Source: Bostrychus sinensis (taxonomy: Eukaryota > Chordata > Actinopteri > Gobiiformes > Eleotridae). From it: a stretch of DNA of 64,000 nucleotides. The stretch covers positions 35,471,219 through 35,535,218 of the forward strand of contig CM036253.1 in the NCBI GenBank assembly GCA_020698575.1, written 5' to 3'. Of this stretch, positions 23,101 to 35,100 are shown one piece after another (the first letter of the stretch is position 1; every line of letters starts with the position of its first letter). The translations under genes were made by a program, and so were the position numbers. The notes below the pieces were generated by a model. It saw only the letters and a list, made by a program, of their open reading frames with translations, did no database searches and was not told the DNA's origin.

Positions 23101-26100
23101 TGCGGGTGGAGCTGGGAGAGAGCTGCTCTGATTGGTTTAGAGTTTAGAGCAGACATCACCTTTGAACTTGTGCCAGTCCCAAGTTCAGCCTCTTTAGACC
23201 AAGTAATGCGGCGTTGGGGAGAATCTATTTGGACGCGCCGCCGTCCGCGCCGCCGTCTGCGCCGCCGTCCGCGCCGCCGTCCGCGCCGCCGTCCGCGCCG
23301 CCGTCCGCGCCGCCGTCCGCGCCGCCGTCCGCGCCGCCGTCCGCGCCGCCGTCCGCGCCGCCGTCCGCGCCGCCGTCTGCGCCATTTGGCAAGATAGCGC
23401 CCTAAATATTATGGGTTGGTTCTTCCACTTTTCCATTAAGCAGTACTAAACTGAACTGTTTTGCAGTATTACAAGTAATCAGGTGTTACTATAGTGATCT
23501 TACTAGAATGAAAAGATTAATTCTTCAAACAATAAATGCCAACTTTAGGACCGTGACCTCACCTCTTTGGGTTGTAAATGCCATGGGTGTGATGATGTTG
23601 TGTTTGGGCTGCTGTGTTCACAGGAGGCATCCCGGCGCTTCACCATGCCCTCCCCGGGACTGGAGAGTCAGCTCAAGCAGGAAAACTTCATCCTCGGCAG
23701 CTCCACGTAATCACTCACTCTACTCTCCACTAATAATAATGCAGCGGCCTTTATGTTGCACTTTTCTAGACACTCAAAGTCACTTTACAATTAGGTTCAT
23801 TATTTATTCAGTCTACTGTCACACTTGAGGTAGGCCATCCTGCATTTTTTACCAATGAATTACCAATTAAATACCGGGGTAGTATGGCCAATATCCATAA
23901 CGATACTTTCTACATACTGTATACAAGCAGCTTATGAGCTTTTATGTACAGACAGTGTGTTAAATCTGAACACATTTTCTGACCAATAAATACATTTGTT
24001 GTTGCTTTCCACTTAAGGCAAAAAAAGTATTTTATTCACATAAAAAAAGAAAAAAATTTATCTCATCACTCTAGTATTGATCCAATACCGATACTAACGT
24101 TGGTATTGATACTATGACTATTTGGATCAATCCAACCACCCTTAGTCACACCCGGTTTGTGGTGAGCTACTGTACCACAGCTGCCCTGGGGCAGACTGAT
24201 GGAGACAGTGGCCTACAGCCTCTAACCACCGCCAAACACTCAATCACACTACCACATTCATAAACTGGAGGCAATTTGGGTGAAGTGTCTTGCTAAAGCA
24301 TACAGTGGCCTTATTAAATGCTGGTAGCGGGGATTGATCTGCAAACCTTCTGGTTAGTGGGTGAATGGCTCTACCTACTGAGCTTCTGCTGCCCACCACT
24401 GCAGTTTCACATACACACTTTGTAAGTCTCAAGAAAATGATGCTAAGTTGGGCACATCTTTAGATTCAGTTCTGTCCCATTTCTTAAAATGTCGAGTGAG
24501 TGTGAACATTCAATTCAATTTAATTAAATTCAATTTTATTTGTATAGCCCAGTATCATAATAACAGTTGCTTCAATGGGCTTCACAAACAGTTAGTCAAA
24601 CATAAACAATAACTACAAGACCCTGGACATCCCTGTCCTTAGACTCTCCTTCTCGGTAAAGAAAAACTCCTTAAAAAATGGCTGTGGGAAAAAAAGAAGA
24701 AACCTTACAGAGTTCATATTGACGGAGAGATCCTCTCCCAGGACGTACAGGCAATATGGGTCTAGAACTGTTAGTTCATTAGCTCACCTATAGTATCATA
24801 GCTCACAGGTCTGTAAGGATGCAACAGGTGGGCTTCATCCAGACGGGGGAGTGGGGGTGAGGTAGTGGTCCGGGAAGTCCATAGGAGGTGAGGATGAGGG
24901 CCCACAGGTCGGGACAGGAGCACAGATAGGGTCAGCTAAGGTCCAGTCTATGTCCATAACATGTAGTTGTGTGGGGTGATGCCACAAGCTATAAATATAA
25001 CACAATACTCAGACCTACTGAAAATCTCTCACATCAGAGACCATGGGAGTTTTTCAAACATTTTTCAAGGCAGGTGTGCCAAAAAAGAAGTTTGAGAAGC
25101 AGCGAGTTGTTGAACACACTGACATTGTCCCCCTGTCCTGTCCACGTGCAGGATGGATCAGGTGAAGGGGGTCTTGACGCTCCAGGGGGAGGTGCTGACT
25201 CAGGCGGTGAGTCTCGCATTCAGGGCTTGACATTTACTTTTTTGCTGACTGGCCTCTGTGGCTAGTCTTTGTCAAAAGTTACTAGCCAATTAGTATTTTT
25301 ACTAGTCACAATTAGTTTTTTGTTTTTGTGTATATTTTATACTATACACTTAAAGAATTTGCTTTGCGTGTATGGACAGGGATTTATCAAATATTACAAA
25401 TGAGTTTACCTATAGGCAGAATAAATTATGTCTCTGTGCATGTGGTGCCAAACATGTTATTTTGTTTAAATTATTTATTTTATTTTCTTAAATTATGATG
25501 AATTCCTATGTAATTGGTGTACACTAAAGCAGAGCAGCACAATTGCAGGCCTAACATCTAAAGTTAAGATAAAGGTGCATAAAATTCAATGGGCTAAAGT
25601 GGCTAGTGGGAGTAAGGGTGTTACTAGCCAAAACAAAAATCTCCCCGCATTTGACCAGTTGGCTAGTGTTAATGTCAAGCCCTGCTCGCATTATCTCAAA
25701 TCTGTGTATATAAGAACATGTGGGTCTAACTGGTGTTTTCACAGGACATTAACCTGAAGATGGCCAAGAGCAGCCAGGTCCAGCACTTCCAGTTCAGAGA
25801 AGACAAGCACTGGAAGCTGCAGCAGGTACTCCTGGGACAGACAGACAGCCCATCCACTCACATGCTTAAAACCTGACCAGTGTCTGTGCACAAAGAGAAA
25901 CTGATTTATTGAAAGTGCTCTGCTGATAGGGTTTTTCTCTTTACACAAGACTGTGGCAACCACCAGACAAGTGAAGCAGTAGCAATGTAGCACTGTAAAA
26001 AAGAATGCCCATTATATTCTTTAACTATATACAGGTACGCATTAAACAAAATACCCTACTGCCATGTTTCCAGATCCAGGATGCTCGGAACCACGTGAAC

Positions 26101-29100
26101 CAGGCGCTCAATCTGCTGAGCTGTCGAGACGAGAGCTACCATTTTAAAACGGGGGCTGAGGTCAATAAGGTGAGAGCCCAACCCCTCATGTCCCACACTC
26201 CTCCCCACCTCAGTCAACCCACCCCCATGTGACCTACAGGCCAAAGATACTGCAAAAAAATAAAATAAAATAAAACTCAGCAGCTGATAGAAGTAGTGTT
26301 GGACTCCTCTGCTTTATTATTTCAGGTTTTATAACTTAAAATAATGTGTATGTGGAAAACCTCTTCTGTTAGGGAGCAGTTATTTTGACTTTGCAGAGTG
26401 CCCCTGCTGGCAGTAGTGGGGACATGAGATGGCTATTTAGCCACATGAAACTAACAGATAGATAAACGAGCTGACTGTTTAGTACTGACAGCAATTTAAG
26501 CTCCAAAATGATCAGAACGAGTCCAGTGACGGTGTATGGGTTTAAGAAACGTGCCCTTCCTGGTTTCACGTGTCGTCTACGTAGAGCCGTGAAATTGCAC
26601 GTTTTCAGCTCTTGAGAAGGGCAGCGCCTTAGCATACAGGATTATTCAAACATGTGATTGAAACGAAATACTACAGAGGCCTGTACTACGAAGATGGATT
26701 TGAGAGTTAAGCGAGGGATCTTTGGGGTTCACTTTCTCTCAAGGTAGATCTCTATGGTGACATATGCTGAACGGCTAACCTGGTCCGGACCTGGTTGAGT
26801 TCCAGACTAAGATAAGAAGAAGGCTCTTTGACCAGTCAGTGATGAAAGATGAGCTGCTTTTTGAGCAGAACAAGCTGCCGGTGTGAGCATGTGTGCAGAG
26901 GGGGGAGAGAACTGTAGCAGAAGTGGAAAAGAGGAAATGCACAAATGGCACTGCCCTAGCTCAGCAGGACATAAAGCGAACATTAGAGAGATTATAAAGT
27001 CGTAACTCGATAAACATGTTAGACATGTAGGCCAATGAATCAATCTCTGCATTATATTAAAAAACAAATTAATGTAAATTATTACAATAAATCCTCTGGT
27101 TAAACTGTGATGAATATTATTTAATTATTGAAACACCGGCAGACTTCTGTCTTATTGATATCAGTCTTCTATACACTATGGGCCAGATTTATCAAAGGTT
27201 TGCGTGCACGCTAAAAGAAAAAGACGTGCTAAAAATGGAGCAAACCCAGGCGCAGCTGAGATTTGCATCTCTCACAGGAGCAAATTCAGCGCTAACCCAG
27301 ATTTTGCTCCTGTGATTCAATGAATATGTAAAACAAGGCGTTCTTGCCAAAATGCGCAAAATTCAGGGCATGGAAAATGCAAATGAAGTCGCTTTGCAGT
27401 CGCTGTTTGATTTATCCCGAGTACGGAAGCTAAATCTGCGTGAAAATTTAGTACGTTGGAGAAGCAGGTGCATAAGTTTTGCGGAGGTAAGAGTGTAGCT
27501 TTTAGTGCACAGATGAGGCGTAATAAAAATAAGTTCTAATGCTTTAACAGCGCTCATTTACAAAGATTCAACAGTAATGTGTTGATTTGAAGATGAGGGA
27601 AACAAAGAAACAGACTTTACCTGTGGCACTTTTTCCTTGATTCTCGCTCGTATTTCCCTGAACTTCAGCCTTTTACAGCTGCTGTCTCTGGGCTTTCAGT
27701 CTGTTTAACATTCTTTGAAATCCTTACGGTGACAGAACAGTCTTTAAACGCTGCGCAAACTCTACTCACTGTGTTTATCTCATTGCCTCCCAATGCTCAC
27801 TGCGGCGCTTGACTGACAGCTGCCCCTACAGAGGCTCAAGGCTGCATGGGTTTGATCGAGCGGAGGACATCGAAAATGTTTTTTAATTGTTATTTTTATT
27901 TGATCACCATCAGCACGCCATATAGGCTACTGATACATTTTATATAATTGTTTGAAAGGTTACTGGCTCTGACAGACAGTGAAAAGGACTTTCCTCTCCC
28001 TCCACTGTCTTACACAGAGGGGAAATAAGTCACGTGACTCTGGTCAGTGCCAAAATGCATGAGACATTTAACAAGGATGGACTAAGCAAATTTAATAAAA
28101 GAAAGTAAAATGCAATAAAATAATTCTCCCTCGGAGACAGTGAACACAGCTCTACTACAGTCAGTCCTGTTATTTGTTGGACTCTCAGATTGTGTTTTGT
28201 GTTGCATCTCTGCAGGAAAGATGCAGTCAGAGCTGGCAAACAGCGTTGCTCTCGCTGTCAGTGCGTTTTATGCTCACGCAAAATTCTCATTTACATATCA
28301 GATTTGCGGCAGCAGTTACTTGTGCAGTTTCTCTTCGTATATCACACGCAACACGCCCACAAATACCAGACGCTATTTTTTAAGCTGCACTCGCAATTTT
28401 GCACTTGTCTTAGTAAATATGGCCCTAAATGTAATGTATTCAGTTTGTTCATTCAGTCTGTGGAGCTGTGTGCAACATGTGTCAAGAGTTCAGTGAATTC
28501 TCTGTGACATTCAGATGAACTGTCTCGGTAATGCTGATGTGATTGGTCGTCTAGAGTGGACTCCACCTGTTCCACATGAATGCTCACAGCTCCACAGAGG
28601 AGTTAAAGGGGCTATATTATGCAAAATCGACTTTTCTGAGCTTTCTGCCATGTTATAATGTTGTTCCCTCATCAAAAACATACCTGGAGTTGTGTTTTTG
28701 TTTCATCCGTGCATGTTTCAGTAATCCTATATTCTTTTATATTGTGTTTGAGAGAGGCCAAATTGGCTCATTTCACCATTGTCTGCCTTTTCCACCTGAC
28801 CACGCCTCTCCCCCCTCACATCCCACTACCGTTCAGGAAGCACTGCAACAGCTCACACCTCCTCCGCAGCAACCAAACAAACCCACCCCCGAGCGGACAA
28901 CACTCAAACACTGCTTCTGCTCAGAGATGTGTTTTGCGAGGAGCGCTGAAGGGGCATGACAGCAGCTGGACAGCGGGTACGGAGGGCTCTTAAAGGGACA
29001 GAGACCTAATCTGAGCGTTTCTCACAAAGTCAAATGATGGGTTTCTTCAAATAAGGTTTATTATTATTGCATTTTCTGACCAAAAAAAATGTAATATGCG

Positions 29101-32100
29101 GCTCTTGATGTGTCCTCAATGAGTTAAAAGGCCTATAGTATGCTTTTTTGTGAATCTTTTAAATTAGAGAGTTGATAACTTGCCTCGTAGTACCAAGAGA
29201 CACTCATGTTTGGTTTTGTCTATCCGGGTAAGTTCAACCAGCTTCATAGTACAGGCCTCAGGTATGTTTTTGATGAGGAAACAACATTATAACGGGGTTA
29301 AAAGCTTAAAAATTCAGTTTAGCGGAATAGTGGACCTTTAATCATTCACCCAAGCCTGGATAAATGAAGGGGATTGTGTCAGGAAGTGCATCCGGCATAA
29401 AACCTATAGATACCAGTTGAATAACCTGAATATATTTCTGCAGATGATTGGCTGTGACAAACCAGGAATGACAGATGTTTAACTAATTGGACATTTGGTT
29501 CAGTTTTATTTTTCTAATCAAAGCCAAGTAGGTATTTGCTCATGTAGTGCTTCCTTTAGTCCTGGTTTATTCTGATCTTTTTCTTGTATATCTTTGTTGA
29601 ATTTAGCTGAACAGCAGACGTCACATTGACCTGTCCTCATTGTATGTTTAGCTGATGGATGCGGTGATGCTGCAGCTGACCAGAGCCAGGAACCGACTGA
29701 CCACCCCCGCCTCGCTGACCCTCCCAGAGCTGGCCACCAGTGGACTAATGGTACCCCCACCCTGATAACCTCTCCTCAACTTCTCCTCTCTCTGCCTTTG
29801 CCTCACCCACCTGTGTCTGTGCAGAAAATGTTCAGTCCGCCCATGCCCGGAGATGTCATGGTCAATTTTTACATCAACCTGAGCAAGCTGTGTCTGACTG
29901 TCTACCAGCTGCACGTGCTGCCTCCCAACACCACTAAGGTCAGACTCTGTCACACCCCACAGACCTTGATGAAGACATACTTTATTTTTTTCTTCTCTCT
30001 TTTCATTAGAACTTCAAGCCAGCAGGAAGCTCTGTGTTACACAATCCTGGGGCAATGTTGTAAGTATCCGTTTTTACATTTAGTGTCTAGTGTTGGAGCT
30101 GGTTAAATCCAACTATAATACTAAAACAAGAAGAAACACAGACACGTTAAATGGTTTACTTGCAAGGAGAGCAGACAGAGATGAAGACCCAGTGACATGC
30201 ACCGGGGACATTCCCTCCATGTGCTCTGGGCTCCCTGTCGCTCTCATGCTTTTTATTAAACATCACGCCCCTGATTACATGCACCGTCTCTGTCCGATAA
30301 GGGAATTGGGGAACTAGGACAGAGACAGTCATCAACTCTACATATGATAATTTAACATAACAACGCTGGTTATCAGTTCTGAGGCCGCACTTTCTTATCC
30401 AGTGGTCATTCTTCTGCGGCCATGCCATGCTTAATCTATACGGTCAGTATAGATTAAGCAGTCAGTCGTGCGTCAGCATTATCTTACTGGAACACTCTGT
30501 AACTCAGCGCATGATTATTACATTCATAACACACATATTGTACTTAGGATTTATGAGACATATAAAAGTAGATAACTTATATACACATTTCTCTAACATT
30601 TCCCTCCTGTTTATCAACTTTTATTTTATCATCTCATAACCACTTCTAGTCGATTTTTAATTACGGAATCATTGTGTTTTACACTCAGAGGGGTGTTTAG
30701 ACATTGTCTTCATTGAAAAGTTCTGCTATCATAGTCTTTTTGTTAAATGCGCAAGATGAGTCTGGTCGTTGTTCTTCAGTTGCAGTAACAACCTGTGAGG
30801 TGTGTGCTCTGCTCGTTGTGAGATGTATGTGTATTGTGAATTCACCGGAGCGAACACAGGCGGCGCTAGGCTCACACCTGTGTCCGTGCAGGTCAACGCA
30901 GCCTGACTGTTGTGAGTCAGTGAGTGGTGATCCTCTTGGTCAGTTTAGTTGTCCTCAACGTCCAGAGAGGAAGGTTGTTGTTTGTCTCCGACTGATGAGA
31001 AGTTGTCCCCTGGCTCAGGGACCTTTTGAAGCGGCTGGCATTGATCCAAGTGGAAGTTGTAGAAGCCGGAGATGGAGCAGAGGTTGTTGTGGAGAGTTGA
31101 GGCCCTTCTTAAAAGAGCCAGTGTTGTCCAGGTGGCTCAGTTGGTCAGCTGTGATGTTTCCAGTACAGGCAGAGCTTTGGGCCCTGCCTGTTTTCCCTCA
31201 GCACTCTCCCATTGTGTTATCTACTTTTCCAGAGTGGAGGTAGGAGCAGTGATACCTCACAGCATTCATTTAGGAAACATGTTTTTGGTAAACGTATTAT
31301 CTGGGACCTGCTGAGAGAAAATAGAGGAACACGTTGCACACAAAACAATGCCATCCCCTTTTTTTTTTTTTTTTTTTTTCTTGGGATGGTCTCGTGTCTG
31401 GACCATGATCTCTGATTTCAATTCTCTCATGGATTTTTTGTAAAGTTGTAATTTGGCAAAATAAGTTAGACTCACATAGATGGCACATAAAAGCATCAAA
31501 TATGATAAGGCAATCTGAAATAATTTACCAAAGGTGTTATAGTTACCACATCCATGTATTTTCCTTGGATTTTCCTTAGTTCCTTGGATGTTACACACTT
31601 TTCTGAAGTGTGCTTGTTCCATATTTCATATTGTTCCATATGGGTTTGTATCAGCTCAGTCTTTTGTTCCATTTGTATTGCTTTTAGGTGATAGTTCAGT
31701 CTGTGGAGGGAAATATCAACATATACACACCACAACTCTTCTCCTAGAGTTGTTTTCAGTGGGTTCAGATCCAGTTTGTTGGATCCTTATTATCTTTATT
31801 AAACACCTGTTAAAACCTGTTAATTTCAGAAATATCAACATTTTGGATCATAACAACACAAAGAGTGATTAAAGTTCACATATTCACATTCACCCAGACA
31901 TTCACACAGAAAGTGTTATTAAACCTGGTCAAGTCCACATCAGAGTTTGGTCAGTCCCAAAAATGTATTTTACCATTCCCCTTTCATTTTTGTGCACAAT
32001 TTTTTAAGAATGACGTCATGTTAACTCAAACGTTTTGTTGCATTATTGCTGAGGCCAGGAAGTATCCTGTCTGTGATCACATGGCCCCATAAGGTCACCA

Positions 32101-35100
32101 CTGTTTCAGATGAGCAGAGTTTCTAATTCTTGTTGCAACAAGTTCAATACACCTTTGAAATAAAACAGAAAATGCTTCCTAAATTAGTTATTTTACACTT
32201 ACAGAAATACACAGAGTTCTCAATAAATGCAGATTCCTTACCCCAGCTGCAGGTGTTGTGTGTGTGCTTTTACCTGCATTATGTGCTGTGGACAAGATTT
32301 CTGTACATAACCTGTCAACCCTTTTGTGTACCACTTTTGCTTGAGTGCTGTTAACATCCCCCCTTTTGACACATGGACCATCCCATGTGTTAATTTGGCC
32401 CGATTTTTTTTTCTAAAAATTGTTATGAAGGCAAGGCTGGAATTCAGGCCTCTACTAAAGATCATCATGTTGGGTTGGTATGCAGACAAGGAGGGGCGGA
32501 GCTTGTAAATTAACCCGTCTTGCCATTATTGTTACCAACGACAAGACATTGACATGACAGGACATTGGACAAACAGACAAAGACAAAGAACAGAGACACA
32601 AACAACAAACAAACTCAGAGTAGCACTAGTATTAAAAAAAATAATAATAAAAATAAATAAAACATAACAAAACATCTTCGACCATTACTGTCCCATCTAA
32701 AAAGAGCAAGCTAAACCCTCTCAGTCTAACGTGTTTCTACTCCCATCGTACAGGTTATCCACTGTAACCTGGGGCTTTTGACCTTCTCCCACGTCTGACC
32801 ACATGACCGCAAATGGCAACACTTAATGCCATGGTGATATAGTTGTACAAAAAAAAAGTACTGGAGAATTTTCACAAAGCAGTATTACTCCTGCCTCCCT
32901 TAGAGCATTAAAACTGGAGTAATGCCAACAATAGCTTCTTGTTTTAAGGGGTACTGGTGCTGGTATGGCCTATAAGTAGATTTAGGGGTGATCACCACTG
33001 GTTCATAATCTTTGATCAAACCAACATCGTATTTTACTTTTTGCCCACAGGTCCTGTGAAACTGCTTTTAAAGCAGGGATGGCTGCAGCCTCAGAGTCAG
33101 AGAGAAAGAGGAGGAGGAGGTGCTGTTTTGATAAGCGTCATGTTTATCTGACACCAGAGACACAGAGCAGTCTGAGTGTAACACAGAGGTGAAAGGCATT
33201 CTGTTTGCTTCAGCACAGAAGAGAATGAGACCCAGGGTCAGAGGTGGGGGCCCAGTCTGTGACTCGTGTGATGTGCAGTGCAGGTCATCCTCATGCATAT
33301 AAGTAGTACCCTCAGGAGACACCTGGTTTGTGCCATTTTGATTAGGTCTGTAGTAATTGGAGTTGGTGGCAATTTCCATTGCTATAAATATAAAGGAGTC
33401 CCAGTTCCCAACCTGACTCCTGTGAATATGTTGTTACTGGCCAAATGATCAATTGTTACGACCGGAGGACCTTCTGGTGTGGAGATAAGGCAAATGTCTA
33501 ATCTGCACATCAGATCTCAACGCAGAAAATTAACTGGACATAACGTGGAAAAATGGAAAAGAGCTTAAAAGTTTTGCCTGCAGGGTCTAAGCATGAAAGT
33601 GGAGACATATTGCTCTCGCACAGTGTCACCAGAGGCACTGACAGAGTAAAACATAACAACCACTCATTTTGGGAGATTTCTTTAAGACTAGCCTTTTGAC
33701 CACAAAATTAGTGGCCCCTGAATCAACAAGAAACATATATATATATATATTTTTTTCCATTCAATTCAATGGTATATCCTCGTAAGGCTGTATTTGTCAA
33801 TGAGACCAGACTTGCATAAGTTGTAGCTGCTGGCTTAGTCTTATTCTCCAAATAAGTGTCTGCTTGTGAAACCAATGTGTGTGTGTTAGCAGTAAGCAGT
33901 TCTTCATTGCAGAGCTACAGATGTGAATGTGTGTGTGTTGTGGGTGCAGTACCTTCCTCTGGGTGACGTCTCCTCGGTGCGTCTCTCACGGGGCCCGTCC
34001 TCGCTGCCCAGTCAGTCTGACCCCTGGGGAGCACTCAGGCGAGGTCCTTCACTGTATCTTTGTGGACCTCTCGCATCCAGTGTCCAACTTATACAATCTC
34101 AAGCCCAGTGTCCAAACTGTCCTCAAATGTACCATACGTGGTCTTGGCCTCTATTTTGTCCTTGGTGGACCCTCTGTCCTCTGTTCCAGTGACCACGACC
34201 CTTGCCTCGGCCACGTCCTTGTCCCAGGCATCCGCGCTCTCTGCATCCAGCTGCATGGTCAGAGCAGCTGTGTGTAAGTCCTTGTTGATGCTGTAATTGT
34301 CCATTTCCTCACACTGGCAACTTGGACCATTGGACATTGTGAGGAGGAGCCCAGTTCACAGAGTGCAGCTTTAAGGCCCGACAGAAACTTGCTTTCTTAT
34401 GTGATGGGTGCTACAGTCAGTTCAACTCATGTTTAAACTGGTGGACTGGGCTTCCTGTTCTTCTTGTTCTGAGTCTGATGACTTGGGTGGCTGCAGATGG
34501 AGCTGTAGCCTGGCCTGATGGTGTAGGTGGATCGTGTCGGCTTTTGGTCTCACTGGCAGGTCACTGGAGGAATCTGGCTCGACCTCGGCTGTTATCTCTG
34601 GGGCCGCTCAGGCTGCTGCTGTTGTTGCTGGGGACTGACAGTGGGCAGGAGTCCAGGTCCAGGTGGAGTCCCACCGTGGAGAGGTCTGGAAAAACAGAGG
34701 AAACACAGGCAGCAGTATCTGATCTCTTTTTTTTTTTTTACATGTTATTCACATTTCAAAACAATTTTGTGTTCTTGTACTTTCTCTAAATCAGATTTCC
34801 TTTGCTTTTTATTCTTCCGCTTGTTATCAAAATTGTTTTAAATTTTTTGAATTACAAGAAAACATTTTAAATATTCTGTATAGTGTATCCTCTTTCAAGC
34901 ATCAGTTGAAGAAGTAAGAAAAATGAGATTACAGTGACACAAAGACCTACTATAACCTACAAAGATTGACTTTTGCTTGACACTCACTCAACTCTTTGTC
35001 AGACTCACCCTCCATTGTTGCGGTCCTCTCCACACACACTGACCACAATTTAGTTTAGCCAATAGCAGAAATTTGAATAAACAGGTTTTCTGCTCACCTT

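Larger units (their letters stand above)
26677..29258. mobile_element. MITE with AGGCCTGTACTA ends, CAG duplication
   Basis: The ends AGGCCTGTACTACGAAG (26677 on) and CTTCATAGTACAGGCCT (ending 29258) are inverted repeats with one mismatch in 17 positions or so, and both sides carry CAG (26674-26676, 29259-29261). A 3-bp duplication suggests the PIF/Harbinger superfamily. The element has been enlarged by the insertion of two others (27180-28425 and about 28603-29100). No transposase is encoded. Confidence 0.7.

Noticed and set aside
23080..23436. Arg/Pro-rich and Ala-rich frames of 60-105 codons
   Set aside because: They are translations of the 12-bp minisatellite in rogdi intron 2 and are open on both strands.
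24370..24395. tRNA gene on the - strand
   Set aside because: Only A and B box-like motifs are present at a SINE head. There is no acceptor stem or anticodon arm.
28658..28993. 111-127-codon overlapping + strand frames
   Set aside because: They lie in a nested MITE of rogdi intron 6, overlap in different frames and show no domain.
30156..30428. 90-codon frame found in both LTRs of the provirus
   Set aside because: It is the same LTR sequence twice; no recognised domain, so presence in two copies is not independent evidence for a gene.
34478..34841. Hydrophobic + strand frames (Leu/Cys-rich)
   Set aside because: They run antisense to the degenerate gag of the - strand provirus and contain no recognised domain.
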